Shown in pieces: positions 1-6,661 of a DNA stretch of 11,506 bases; position 1 is the stretch's first letter, and every line of letters starts with the position of its first letter. Origin of the DNA: Paludibacteraceae bacterium (lineage in GTDB: Bacteria > Bacteroidota > Bacteroidia > Bacteroidales > Paludibacteraceae); contig CANFFA010000036.1 in assembly GCA_947445425.1 (NCBI GenBank), positions 1 through 11,506 of the forward strand. Direction: 5' to 3'. The translations under genes and the position numbers were made by a program. The notes under the pieces are model-generated. The model was not told the DNA's origin. It searched no databases and worked only from the letters and a program-made list of their open reading frames with translations.

Positions 1-32
1 AATTTTGGGGTTGATCTTGTTTATAAAACACT

Positions 33-77
33 AGACAAAAGAATAAAGCGCTGCAATCTGTCTTTATTCTTTTGTCT
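33..77. terminator. Perfect 16-bp inverted repeat, possible factor-independent terminator
   Basis: The left arm at 33-48 (AGACAAAAGAATAAAG) is exactly complementary to the right arm at 62-77, with a 13-nt loop at 49-61. On the plus strand the stem is followed by a T-rich stretch, as in an intrinsic terminator for a gene entering from the left. On the minus strand it lies 54 nt beyond the stop codon of the methyltransferase gene, so it could also end that unit. The stem has few G-C pairs, so termination strength is doubtful. The right arm overlaps the start of the adjacent tandem repeat and shares its sequence character, so the structure may instead have arisen from repeat duplication. Confidence 0.4.
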
Positions 78-130
78 TTTTGTCTTTTTATCTTTTTATC
101 TTTTTATCTTTTTATCTTTTTGTCTTTTTC
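75..130. repeat. 8-bp tandem repeat, seven units
   Basis: Seven uninterrupted 8-bp units of the form TCTTTTTN run back to back. The last base of the units is G, A, A, A, A, G, C in order, so the array is almost perfect. A 7-bp shortened unit (68-74) precedes it. The array ends exactly where the minus-strand stop codon of the methyltransferase gene begins (131-133), so it makes up the start of that gene's 3' untranslated region. Simple arrays of this kind change length by replication slippage. No regulatory role can be read from the sequence. Confidence 0.9.
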
Positions 131-1303
131 TTAAACCCCCAACAAGCTTTCCAAATAATGTTTTTCTATCCCAAAAGTTTTCTTGATAGCAGCGACATTG
201 TCAAGTATCACTTGTTTGTTCGGATTTGTTTTCTGGGTTTTACGTCCTACTATCATCACATTCTTGGGGGTATGCTCTGAGGAGATGAATTCAAAAACCT
301 TTGTTTTATATCCATAAGCCTCCATAAGCATTGCCCGAATACTATCAGTGATGATTTCCGCCTGCCGCTCTTTTAAAATCCCAAACTTCATTACAGCAGC
401 AAGTTCATTGCTCACATTAAATGATTTCCTGATTTGCTTATGGCAACAAGGGGCACAGACAATCATTTCAGCATTAGACTGTATTCCTCGATAAATGGCA
501 TCGTCCGTGGCGGTATCGCAGGCATGTAAAGCAATGAGTAAATCAATTTTTCCCAAACTCGTTTCAGCTATACTTCCCTTAATAAATTTTAGATTTTTAA
601 AGTCAGATTGCTGAGCGATCTTATTGCAGATCATTACCAAATCATCCCTGTATTCAACCCCGGTCATTTGAACATCATTTTTTGTCTGTTGACTTAGATA
701 GTCGTATAAAGCAAAAGTGAGGTAGCCTTTTCCAGATCCCATGTCCACAACGTGAAATTGGTCTTTCAAGCTTAATTCCTTAATTTCTGGTGATAAAAGT
801 TCAATATACTTGTTTATTTGCTTGTACTTATCACTCATTTCATGTCGCACCTCCCATTTATCGTTCGTAACACCCAATTCCCTTAAGTAAATATTCTCTT
901 TTGAATCAATCAACCTATCTTTGATTTTATCGTGGGTAAAGCTATTGACTTTTTGCAAACTAGGAGCCGCTGTTTTAATTTGTATTTTTCCGTTTGGTAA
1001 AACAACATAACTCAAATTTTCGTGGTTACCATATATCTCCGCATTGAAGAATTCATTGGTAAGTAATTTTTGAATAATTTCAAATCCTTCCTCTATTTCG
1101 CAATTTTTCGTTATATCTTTGGTAGAGTGACGATATACAAAATTGAGACAATAGCCTTTTTTAAGCTCTACTGCTGTGATAATGATTTTATTAAGATCGA
1201 ATGATTTTTCCCGCTTATTGGTTAATGTCAGTTTAATCAACTCCTTCTGAAGTACAATGACATGAAGTTTTTCGAAGAATAATTTTGTTTGTGGAGCTAT
1301 CAT
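131..1303 (-). CDS. Class I SAM-dependent methyltransferase, METTL25/Methyltransf_32-like
   Basis: This 390-residue protein is a predicted S-adenosylmethionine-dependent methyltransferase of unknown substrate. Seen directly: the SAM-binding glycine motif VVDMGSGKGYLTFALYDYL, with D187-x-G189-S-G-K-G193; a second conserved block ALHACDTATDD around H260-D263; and a cysteine block CAPCCHKQIR at C283-K289. The combination of a GSGKG motif, an LHxCDxxTD block and a later APCC motif is what I associate with the METTL25/GSTCD-like Methyltransf_32 family. The first ~150 residues look like a separate N-terminal region with no motif I recognise. No signal peptide or membrane segment is evident, so it is probably cytoplasmic. 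It starts 8 nt after the stop codon of the upstream hydrolase gene and so is probably cotranscribed with it. There is no Shine-Dalgarno sequence before the ATG, as is usual in this phylum. The fold assignment is firm; the substrate is unknown. Confidence 0.85.
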   Translation of the reverse strand: MIAPQTKLFFEKLHVIVLQKELIKLTLTNKREKSFDLNKIIITAVELKKGYCLNFVYRHSTKDITKNCEIEEGFEIIQKLLTNEFFNAEIYGNHENLSYVVLPNGKIQIKTAAPSLQKVNSFTHDKIKDRLIDSKENIYLRELGVTNDKWEVRHEMSDKYKQINKYIELLSPEIKELSLKDQFHVVDMGSGKGYLTFALYDYLSQQTKNDVQMTGVEYRDDLVMICNKIAQQSDFKNLKFIKGSIAETSLGKIDLLIALHACDTATDDAIYRGIQSNAEMIVCAPCCHKQIRKSFNVSNELAAVMKFGILKERQAEIITDSIRAMLMEAYGYKTKVFEFISSEHTPKNVMIVGRKTQKTNPNKQVILDNVAAIKKTFGIEKHYLESLLGV

Positions 1304-1311
1304 TATTGTTG

Positions 1312-1890
1312 CTATTTATTTGTCATATGATTAATTTCAGCAATCACTTCTACGTACCCATCAGTATTAAAATGCTTTGCATTGGGAATTATAGTGACAT
1401 TTGCATTCAGCTTTTCTTCCCATTCTTTTTGGTTTGAGAATGTATCACTTGTGAAGGGATCGTGATCGGATAGTAAACAACTGATATTGTTATTACAAAC
1501 CTCCTTGATTTTATCAAAGTCAATGGGTTGATCGATCCAGAATTTCAGTTGCTCCCAAGGTTGGTCCACTGTCCACCAACCAGCAATGCACAAAAACCCA
1601 CCAATTTTGAAGCCAGTATGAGCATTTGCGAGAAAGTCTAAAAATAATAAAGCTGCTTGGCAACCTACACTGTGGCCAATAAAATAAGAATTTTCATTGA
1701 GATCATGAACTGACATTCTCGTTTTAATAAAAGTAAGGAACTCTTCTGGATCAGGTTTATCCCAATTGGGTAAATTCAAGACAGTGCACGAAATCTCCTC
1801 ATCACTTGCATATAGATCACTGATAGCCTGTTGATACCAATCTGAACTTTCATTTCCACTATATCTCGGAAAAATATAAATACGTTTCAT
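1312..1890 (-). CDS. RBBP9/YdeN-like alpha/beta-fold serine hydrolase
   Basis: This 192-residue protein is a small cytoplasmic serine hydrolase, about the usual size for the RBBP9/YdeN family. A complete putative catalytic triad is visible. The nucleophile elbow FIGHSVGC places Ser74 in a G-H-S-V-G motif. The acid is Asp142 or Asp144 in LLSDHDPFTSD, a motif typical of the family. The base is His173 in NAKHFN near the C terminus. Tryptophans around W105/W106 fit the family's short lid region. The natural substrate is unknown, and family members are mostly known only as esterase-like hydrolases. It is first in a two-gene minus-strand unit with the methyltransferase (8-nt gap). The ATG is preceded by an A-rich stretch with no Shine-Dalgarno sequence. 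I could not find a TAnnTTTG promoter for it in the 108 nt up to the divergent nitroreductase gene. Confidence 0.85.
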   Translation of the reverse strand: MKRIYIFPRYSGNESSDWYQQAISDLYASDEEISCTVLNLPNWDKPDPEEFLTFIKTRMSVHDLNENSYFIGHSVGCQAALLFLDFLANAHTGFKIGGFLCIAGWWTVDQPWEQLKFWIDQPIDFDKIKEVCNNNISCLLSDHDPFTSDTFSNQKEWEEKLNANVTIIPNAKHFNTDGYVEVIAEINHMTNK

Positions 1891-1927
1891 TTTTTATTTG
1901 ATTTATTTAAAAGTAGACATCCTCAGT

Positions 1928-1963
1928 TTTGGCACTATAATTTCTTATCTTTGCATTTTAATT
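1928..1963 (+). promoter_or_regulatory. Bacteroidota-type promoter for the nitroreductase gene
   Basis: TATCTTTG at 1956-1963 is an exact match to the Bacteroidota -7 element TAnnTTTG. TTTG at 1928-1931 could be the -33 element, but the 24-nt spacing is a few bases longer than the ~19-21 nt usually seen, so that half is weaker. Transcription would start near 1970, giving a leader of about 30 nt before the ATG at 1999. Confidence 0.6.
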
Positions 1964-1998
1964 GATAAATGTCATTTGAATAATTTAATTGAGCTAAA

Positions 1999-2751
1999 AT
2001 GAACAAAATCATAGACTTACTAAACCAACACAGGACTGTTCGCAAATACACTGAGCAAAACATTGAGCCAAATTTACTGAATCAATTATTGGAAGCTGCT
2101 TGTCGCACTTCAAATACAGGAAATATGCAAGCTTACAGTATAGTTGTAAGCACTGAAAGCGGAATTAAAAAGGCATTGGCCCCAGCTCATTTTAACCAAT
2201 CCATGGTTACAGAGGCTCCAGTTGTACTTACATTTTGTGCCGATTTTAACCGTGTAAGCAAATGGTGTGAGCAACGCCAAGCTGACCCTGGATATGACAA
2301 TTTGCAATCATTTATGGCAACAACCGTTGACACTTTATTAGCAGCACAAACTTTCTGCATTGCTGCCGAAAGTGTAGGATTAGGGATTTGTTATTTAGGC
2401 ACCACTACCTATAATGCTAAACCTATCATTGATGCATTACACCTGCCTAAATTAGTAGTACCCATTACAACGATTACAGTAGGTTATCCAGCTGCTGAAA
2501 CAGAACAAACTGACAGACTTCCTTTGGCTGCAGTAGTACACAGAGAGACGTATTCAGACTATAGTTCTTCAAAAATTGATGAATTGTATGAAGAAAAAGA
2601 AAATAGCCAATTTTATAAGGATTTTGTATCTGAAAACAAAAAAGAAACACTTGCACAGGTCTTTACTGATGTTCGCTATACTCGTGCTGGAAATGAATTG
2701 TTTTCGGCTAAATTTTTAGAAGTCCTTAAAGAGCAGGGCTTTTTGAAATGA
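1999..2751 (+). CDS. NfsA/FRP-like NAD(P)H-dependent FMN nitroreductase
   Basis: This 250-residue flavoprotein belongs to the nitroreductase family, in the NfsA/flavin reductase P branch (about 240 residues in E. coli NfsA). Such enzymes bind FMN as homodimers and use NAD(P)H to reduce nitroaromatics, quinones or free flavin; the physiological substrate cannot be read here. Seen directly: the N-terminal FMN-phosphate motif HRTVRKY at residues 11-17; the RTSNTGNMQ segment at 36-44, which matches the NfsA FMN/dimer region; the CADFNR motif at 80-85; and AAESVGLGICYLG at 122-134. The C-terminal third is the extra arm that separates NfsA/FRP types from short nitroreductases. There is no signal peptide, so it is cytoplasmic. 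It is a single-gene unit with its own promoter and ends at a two-way terminator shared with nadC. The ATG at 1999 gives exactly the family's usual N terminus. Confidence 0.88.
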   Translation: MNKIIDLLNQHRTVRKYTEQNIEPNLLNQLLEAACRTSNTGNMQAYSIVVSTESGIKKALAPAHFNQSMVTEAPVVLTFCADFNRVSKWCEQRQADPGYDNLQSFMATTVDTLLAAQTFCIAAESVGLGICYLGTTTYNAKPIIDALHLPKLVVPITTITVGYPAAETEQTDRLPLAAVVHRETYSDYSSSKIDELYEEKENSQFYKDFVSENKKETLAQVFTDVRYTRAGNELFSAKFLEVLKEQGFLK

Positions 2752-2760
2752 AAGCTCTAA

Positions 2761-2806
2761 AAATAAAAAATGATTGATTCCATTCAGAACCAATCGTTTT
2801 TTATTT
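2761..2806. terminator. Bidirectional terminator between nitroreductase and nadC
   Basis: An A-rich arm at 2761-2776 pairs with a T-rich arm at 2791-2806 over 16 positions, with one G-T wobble. After one A-C mismatch the stem continues by three more pairs (2778-2780 with 2787-2789), leaving a 6-nt loop. With A-tracts on one side and T-tracts on the other, it can act on both strands. It lies 9 nt past the nitroreductase stop and 15 nt past the nadC stop, which is where a shared terminator for convergent genes is expected. Confidence 0.8.
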
Positions 2807-2821
2807 ATTCTATACACATAT

Positions 2822-3661
2822 TTAAATGGCTTTAAAACTGATGTCCAAACTTTTTACAGAGTGTGTTAAAGCACCGACAGAAATATAATCAACTCCACAT
2901 TGTGCGTAATCCTTAAGTGTTGCAAAAGTAATTCCACCAGAGGATTCTGTTTCATATTTTCCGTCAATGATTTGTACAGCTTTTAGGGTATTTTCAGGAG
3001 TAAAATTATCTAACATAATCCGATGAACTCCACCAACAGCCATTACTTGATCCAATTCATCAAAGTTACGTACTTCAATTTCAATTTTCAAGTCTTTGCC
3101 TTTTTCTTTCAAATACTCTTGGGCTAGTAAAATTGCTTTGTCAATACCACCAGCAAAATCAACATGATTATCTTTCAACATAATCATATCATATAGACCA
3201 ATACGGTGATTAACCCCACCACCAATTTTAACAGCCTCTTTTTCTATTAAGCGCAAACCAGGAGTCGTTTTACGGGTATCGAGCACACGGGTATTGGTCC
3301 CTTTTAAAGCTTGAACATAAGTATTTGTTAATGTTGCAATACCACTCATTCTTTGCATGATATTGAGCATCAATCTTTCAGTTTGTAAAAGAGATTGCAC
3401 CTTGCCTTCCACCACAAAGGCGATGTCCCCGACTTTTACTTCAGCGCCATCATTTATAAACACGGTCATTTTTAGCGCCGGGTCAAAAGAATTAAAAATT
3501 TCCCTAGCCACTTCTACCCCAGCAATTATGCCATTTTCTTTTATAATCAATTTCGATTTTCCCATCGCAGTATCAGGTATACACGACAAGGTAGTGTGAT
3601 CACCATCACCAATATCTTCGGCGAACCAAAGAGAAATCAGTTTTTTAAAATCGCTAGTCAT
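2822..3661 (-). CDS. nadC: Nicotinate-nucleotide pyrophosphorylase (carboxylating), quinolinate phosphoribosyltransferase
   Basis: NadC converts quinolinate and PRPP to nicotinate mononucleotide, CO2 and pyrophosphate, the step where de novo NAD synthesis meets the common pathway. The 279 residues match the family length. Conserved blocks appear in order: EDIGDGDHTT (residues 15-24), ERLMLNIMQRMSGIAT (95-110), the PRPP/quinolinate-binding DTRKT (128-132), HRIGLYD (152-158), LKDNH (162-166), EIEVRN (194-199), LDNF (217-220), SSGGI (240-244) and SVGALTHS (261-268). All the key basic residues expected in the active site seem present. It is cytoplasmic. Its ATG overlaps the 3' end of the DUF4783 gene by 8 nt, so the two are very probably cotranscribed and may be translationally coupled. 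The upstream quinolinate-forming genes nadA and nadB are not in this window. Confidence 0.97.
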   Translation of the reverse strand: MTSDFKKLISLWFAEDIGDGDHTTLSCIPDTAMGKSKLIIKENGIIAGVEVAREIFNSFDPALKMTVFINDGAEVKVGDIAFVVEGKVQSLLQTERLMLNIMQRMSGIATLTNTYVQALKGTNTRVLDTRKTTPGLRLIEKEAVKIGGGVNHRIGLYDMIMLKDNHVDFAGGIDKAILLAQEYLKEKGKDLKIEIEVRNFDELDQVMAVGGVHRIMLDNFTPENTLKAVQIIDGKYETESSGGITFATLKDYAQCGVDYISVGALTHSVKSLDISFKAI

Positions 3662-4034
3662 TGGATGATTCTATTCTTAATTGTTGAATTTCATTTTTGC
3701 GGATCAAAAAATATACGCGGTAATTCCCTGAACTTGTTTTAAGGGTTCCAACGCCAAAACTGGCGGCATCTTTGTTCCCTTTGTGTAAAAGGTCGAATCC
3801 ATTTACTCTGTATTTTCGGAAGAAATCGGCAATAATTGCCGAAGCTTGTTGCTTACTATACACATCATTTTGATTCCCAATCACTAATTCAACATTATCA
3901 TTTAAGTATGCTGAAAGTGAACCAGCATCTCCTTCTTGAAGGGCTGATATAATTGAACTGGGCACTTGAGCATATCCATTTGTACCGAGTGCAAACAGTG
4001 CGAAGCAAAGCAAAACAATTTTTAGAATTTTCAT
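3654..4034 (-). CDS. DUF4783 family exported protein, NTF2-like
   Basis: This 126-residue protein starts with a clear signal peptide: MKILK, then a hydrophobic stretch of about 12 residues, ending in GYA with probable cleavage after Ala22. The cysteine in the hydrophobic core (C10) is not in a lipobox, so a soluble periplasmic protein is more likely than a lipoprotein. The mature part (PSSIISALQEGDAGSLSAYL..., then a YSKQQASAIIADFFRKY block and a strand-rich end) reads as the small NTF2-like fold of DUF4783, a family I know from Bacteroidota. No catalytic motif is visible and its function is unknown. It is the first gene of a unit with nadC, overlapping it by 8 nt, and is divergent from rlmH. 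An exact TAnnTTTG element lies upstream at 4130-4137. Confidence 0.85.
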   Translation of the reverse strand: MKILKIVLLCFALFALGTNGYAQVPSSIISALQEGDAGSLSAYLNDNVELVIGNQNDVYSKQQASAIIADFFRKYRVNGFDLLHKGNKDAASFGVGTLKTSSGNYRVYFLIRKNEIQQLRIESSND

Positions 4035-4129
4035 ATCTTGTCATTTAGATTAAAACAAAGCATTTTAAAATTCAATATAGATTTATCAATATCAATTGAC
4101 ACAGTTATATTAAATTTAAGAATGAAAGA

Positions 4130-4137
4130 CAAATATA
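4130..4137 (-). promoter_or_regulatory. -7 promoter element for the DUF4783-nadC unit
   Basis: Read on the minus strand this is TATATTTG, an exact match to the Bacteroidota -7 element TAnnTTTG. No TTTG occurs at the usual distance upstream; the nearest one (4152-4155, minus strand) is 14 nt away, so the -33 half is unconvincing. A start here would give a leader of about 90 nt before the DUF4783 ATG. I saw no equally good element for rlmH on the plus strand of this 223-nt gap; TAGTTTA at 4202-4208 is only a partial match. Confidence 0.5.
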
Positions 4138-4257
4138 CTTCAAATAATAGTCAAAACCCTAATTATTTTATTTTTTTATTAATTACAGCATCAACTATAT
4201 CTAGTTTATGTGCTCATTAATAACAATTTACAAAAAAGAACTACAAAGAATATCTCA

Positions 4258-4731
4258 ATGAAAATTAAACTTATAACGGTTGGGAAAACAATCAACAGCC
4301 ACCTTATTCAACTCCAAGAAGAATATCAAAATCGATTGAAATTTTACATTCCATTTGAATATGTAGTGATTCCTGAATTAAAAAATACGAAAAGCCTATC
4401 TGTTGCCGAACAGCAAGAACGAGAGGGTGATCTAATTCTGAAACAGTTAGAAAACAGTGATGACGTACTTCTTTTGGATGATAAAGGAAAGCAGTTTAGT
4501 TCTATGGGATTCTCTGAATTTATCTCAAAAAAAATGCTGGCTTCACATAAATGTGTCGTTTTTATAGTGGGTGGACCCTATGGATTTTCGGAAAAAGTTT
4601 ATCAACGCGCAAATGGCAAAATATCATTATCAGCAATGACTTTTTCTCACCAAATGATACGACTGATATTTGCAGAACAACTGTATAGAGCCATGACGAT
4701 TTTAAAAGGAGAACCTTATCATCATGAATGA
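4258..4731 (+). CDS. rlmH: 23S rRNA (pseudouridine1915-N3)-methyltransferase RlmH
   Basis: RlmH is a SPOUT-class, homodimeric methyltransferase that adds a methyl group to N3 of pseudouridine 1915 in helix 69 of 23S rRNA, acting on assembled ribosomes. The frame is open from 4210, but I place the start at the ATG at 4258. This gives 157 residues beginning MKIKLITVGK, the standard RlmH N terminus and length (E. coli 155); the 16 residues before it look like untranslated leader. Visible family motifs are the SAM-binding knot sequence FIVGGPYGFS (102-111), SLSAMTFSHQMIRLIFAEQLYRA (123-145) and the conserved end KGEPYHHE (150-157), whose Tyr-His pair is characteristic. It is divergent from DUF4783-nadC and 42 nt upstream of rlhA, probably in the same transcript. 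There is no Shine-Dalgarno sequence. Confidence 0.96.
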   Translation: MKIKLITVGKTINSHLIQLQEEYQNRLKFYIPFEYVVIPELKNTKSLSVAEQQEREGDLILKQLENSDDVLLLDDKGKQFSSMGFSEFISKKMLASHKCVVFIVGGPYGFSEKVYQRANGKISLSAMTFSHQMIRLIFAEQLYRAMTILKGEPYHHE

Positions 4732-4752
4732 TTAATGATGAGTGATTAATAA
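4725..4752. repeat. 14-bp direct repeat overlapping the rlmH stop
   Basis: Two adjacent 14-bp copies, TGAATGATTAATGA (4725-4738) and TGAGTGATTAATAA (4739-4752), agree at 12 of 14 positions. The first contains the rlmH stop codon. The array fills much of the short gap before rlhA. It is probably a local slippage product; no function can be inferred. Confidence 0.6.
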
Positions 4753-4773
4753 GAATATTGAAAATAAGATTTG

Positions 4774-6594
4774 ATGATTAAGAAAATAGAACTTCTCTCT
4801 CCAGCCAAAGACTTGGAATGCGGTTTGGCAGCAATCAATCATGGTGCAGACGCAGTGTATATAGGCGCATCACAATTTGGAGCGCGAGCTGCTGCAGGTA
4901 ACACTGTTGAAGACATTGCTAAATTAGTACAATATGCACATCAATTCAAGGTAAAGGTTTTGGTGGCCATGAATACAGTTTTAACAGACGAGCAGCTTCC
5001 TGAAGCCGAGAAATTGATCTGGGAAATTTACAATACCGGCGCTGATGCTTTGATTATTCAAGACATGGGTATTTTAAAATTGAACCTACCTCCTATCGCC
5101 CTTCATGCGAGTACGCAAACTGATAATCGATCGGTAGAGAAAGTAAAATTCCTACAAGATGTTGGTTTTTCAAGGGTCGTTATCGCTAGGGAGTTATCTT
5201 TAGCACAAATCGCAGAAATATCGAATCAAACTGAAGTTGAATTGGAGGCATTCGTACATGGTGCTTTGTGTGTGAGTTATAGCGGACAATGTTATATGAG
5301 CCAGGCCAATAGTGGTCGAAGTGCCAATCGTGGTCAATGTGCACAATACTGCCGTCTACCATACCATCTAACTGATGCAGATGATAATTTACTAGCCAAA
5401 AACAAACATCTTTTATCCTTAAAAGATCTGGATTTGTCTGATGAATTAGAGGAGATGATGGAGGCAGGTGTGAGTTCTTTTAAAATTGAAGGACGATTAA
5501 AGGATGTGGATTATGTGAAAAACATAACCGCATTTTACCGTAAAAAGCTCGATGCAATAATAGATTCCAGTACACTTTATGAAAGAGCATCTGACGGCAA
5601 AACTACTTTGTTTTTTGAACCAAATCCAGAGAAAAGCTTTCGTCGTGGAGATACAGATTATTTTATCCATGGACGCCAAAAAGAAATTGCTCAGTTAGAT
5701 ACACCAAAATCACTCGGCGAACCCATTGGAAAAGTGACGTATATAGGTCGTAATTTTTTTGAGATGCACAATGGGAGCTTAATAAATAATGGTGATGGCC
5801 TTTGTTTTATCAACAAACAAAATGACCTAAGTGGTTTTAGGGTCAATCGGGTGGATAGGAAACAGATTTTCCCTGCTGATATGCCAAGGATGGAAGTGGG
5901 TGTATTCTTATATCGCAATCAAGATCAAGCATTTGATAAAATCCTAAAAGGAAAAACGGCAGAACGGAAAATTGGTGTTAAAGTGATATTTTCGGAGATT
6001 CCAATTGGATTTTCAATTGAATTGGTGGATGAAACAGGCCTATCAACCATTTATGAAACGAATTGTGAGAAACAAGCTGCCCAAAAACCAGATGCGGTGA
6101 TTGATAACATCAAAAATCAAATGGCCAAAATGGGGAACACCATATATGAAGTTACTGAAATAGAAGTAAAAATTGATAGCCCTTGGTTTTTCCCGGCTTC
6201 ACAATTGAGCGAATGGAGGAGATTGGCAGTACTGCAATTAGATGAGTTAAGGCTAAATAGCTATGAAAGGGAGCCTAAACGGGAAGCGATAACAACTTCA
6301 TTTTATTCTGAAAAATTGAGTTATTTAGGGAATGTAACCAATGCAGCAGCCGAAAGTTTCTACCGAGAACATGGTGTAAATGAAGTAATGCCTGGTTTTG
6401 AAGTAAAAGCGCAAGAAGGTGTACCGTTGATGTATTGCAAGCACTGCATAAAATATACGATGGGTTGGTGTCCGAAAGAGGGATACAAAGCTAGTTTTAA
6501 GGAACCACTTTACTTGAGGAATAAGGAACAGGTATATGAATTGAGCTTTGATTGCAAAGCTTGTGAAATGTCTATTCGTAAGGCAGAAAACTAA
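4774..6594 (+). CDS. rlhA: U32-family protein, RlhA/YdcP type (23S rRNA C2501 hydroxylation)
   Basis: This 606-residue protein resembles E. coli RlhA (formerly YdcP), needed for 5-hydroxycytidine at position 2501 of 23S rRNA near the peptidyl transferase centre. Though called a peptidase family, U32 proteins of this type are RNA-modification factors. The U32 domain fills about residues 1-300: ELLSPAKDLECGLAAINHGADAVYIG, LHASTQTDN, then the signature EAFVHGALCVSYSGQCYMS with Cys166 and Cys173 and the following Cys189 and Cys193, the likely iron-sulfur ligands. SFKIEGRLKDVDYVKNI follows. The C-terminal half matches the DUF3656 extension of RlhA and ends in a cysteine cluster: Cys555, Cys558, Cys566, Cys594 and Cys597. 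It lacks the extra tail I recall in the ~653-residue E. coli protein. The start is the ATG at 4774; a TTG directly before it (4771) is not needed. It probably shares a transcript with rlmH and ends at a strong terminator. TrhP (tRNA hydroxylation) is the alternative, but it is shorter. Confidence 0.85.
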   Translation: MIKKIELLSPAKDLECGLAAINHGADAVYIGASQFGARAAAGNTVEDIAKLVQYAHQFKVKVLVAMNTVLTDEQLPEAEKLIWEIYNTGADALIIQDMGILKLNLPPIALHASTQTDNRSVEKVKFLQDVGFSRVVIARELSLAQIAEISNQTEVELEAFVHGALCVSYSGQCYMSQANSGRSANRGQCAQYCRLPYHLTDADDNLLAKNKHLLSLKDLDLSDELEEMMEAGVSSFKIEGRLKDVDYVKNITAFYRKKLDAIIDSSTLYERASDGKTTLFFEPNPEKSFRRGDTDYFIHGRQKEIAQLDTPKSLGEPIGKVTYIGRNFFEMHNGSLINNGDGLCFINKQNDLSGFRVNRVDRKQIFPADMPRMEVGVFLYRNQDQAFDKILKGKTAERKIGVKVIFSEIPIGFSIELVDETGLSTIYETNCEKQAAQKPDAVIDNIKNQMAKMGNTIYEVTEIEVKIDSPWFFPASQLSEWRRLAVLQLDELRLNSYEREPKREAITTSFYSEKLSYLGNVTNAAAESFYREHGVNEVMPGFEVKAQEGVPLMYCKHCIKYTMGWCPKEGYKASFKEPLYLRNKEQVYELSFDCKACEMSIRKAEN

Positions 6595-6610
6595 TAAGGG
6601 ATTTAGAGAT

Positions 6611-6648
6611 AAAAAAAGCTGGCAATAAATAATTGCCAGCTTTTTTTT
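6611..6648. terminator. Strong bidirectional terminator between rlhA and asnB
   Basis: AAAAAAAGCTGGCAA (6611-6625) pairs perfectly with 6633-6647 across a 7-nt loop; one further T-A pair is possible. The GC-rich core GCTGGC lies next to the loop, and runs of seven A and eight T flank it, so it fits the intrinsic terminator form in both directions. It lies 16 nt past the rlhA stop and 13 nt past the asnB stop. Confidence 0.95.
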
Positions 6649-6661
6649 ATATAAATATATT

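Noticed and set aside
75..130. Tandem repeats as a possible CRISPR array
   Set aside because: Units are 8 bp with no spacers, and there are no cas genes in the window.
80..280. Plus-strand 66-residue frame at the left edge
   Set aside because: Its first part is the TCTTTTTN repeat read as Phe/Leu/Ser, and the rest lies antisense to the clear methyltransferase gene.
4158..4184. T-rich stretch in the rlmH/DUF4783 gap as a terminator
   Set aside because: No stable stem precedes it on either strand, and both flanking genes are transcribed away from it.
4210..4257. Open frame upstream of rlmH that would add 16 residues to its N terminus
   Set aside because: RlmH proteins start at MKIKLI-type sequences and are about 155 residues long; the added residues (LINNNLQKRTTKNIS) look like AT-rich leader.
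4750..4765. A 16-nt sequence (TAAGAATATTGAAAAT) shared with 8425-8440, both between genes
   Set aside because: In AT-rich DNA of this length such a match is not clearly beyond chance, and the flanks do not extend the similarity.
4771..4773. TTG as the start of the U32 gene
   Set aside because: It is followed directly by ATG, and starting at that ATG gives the expected IELLSPAKD family N terminus.
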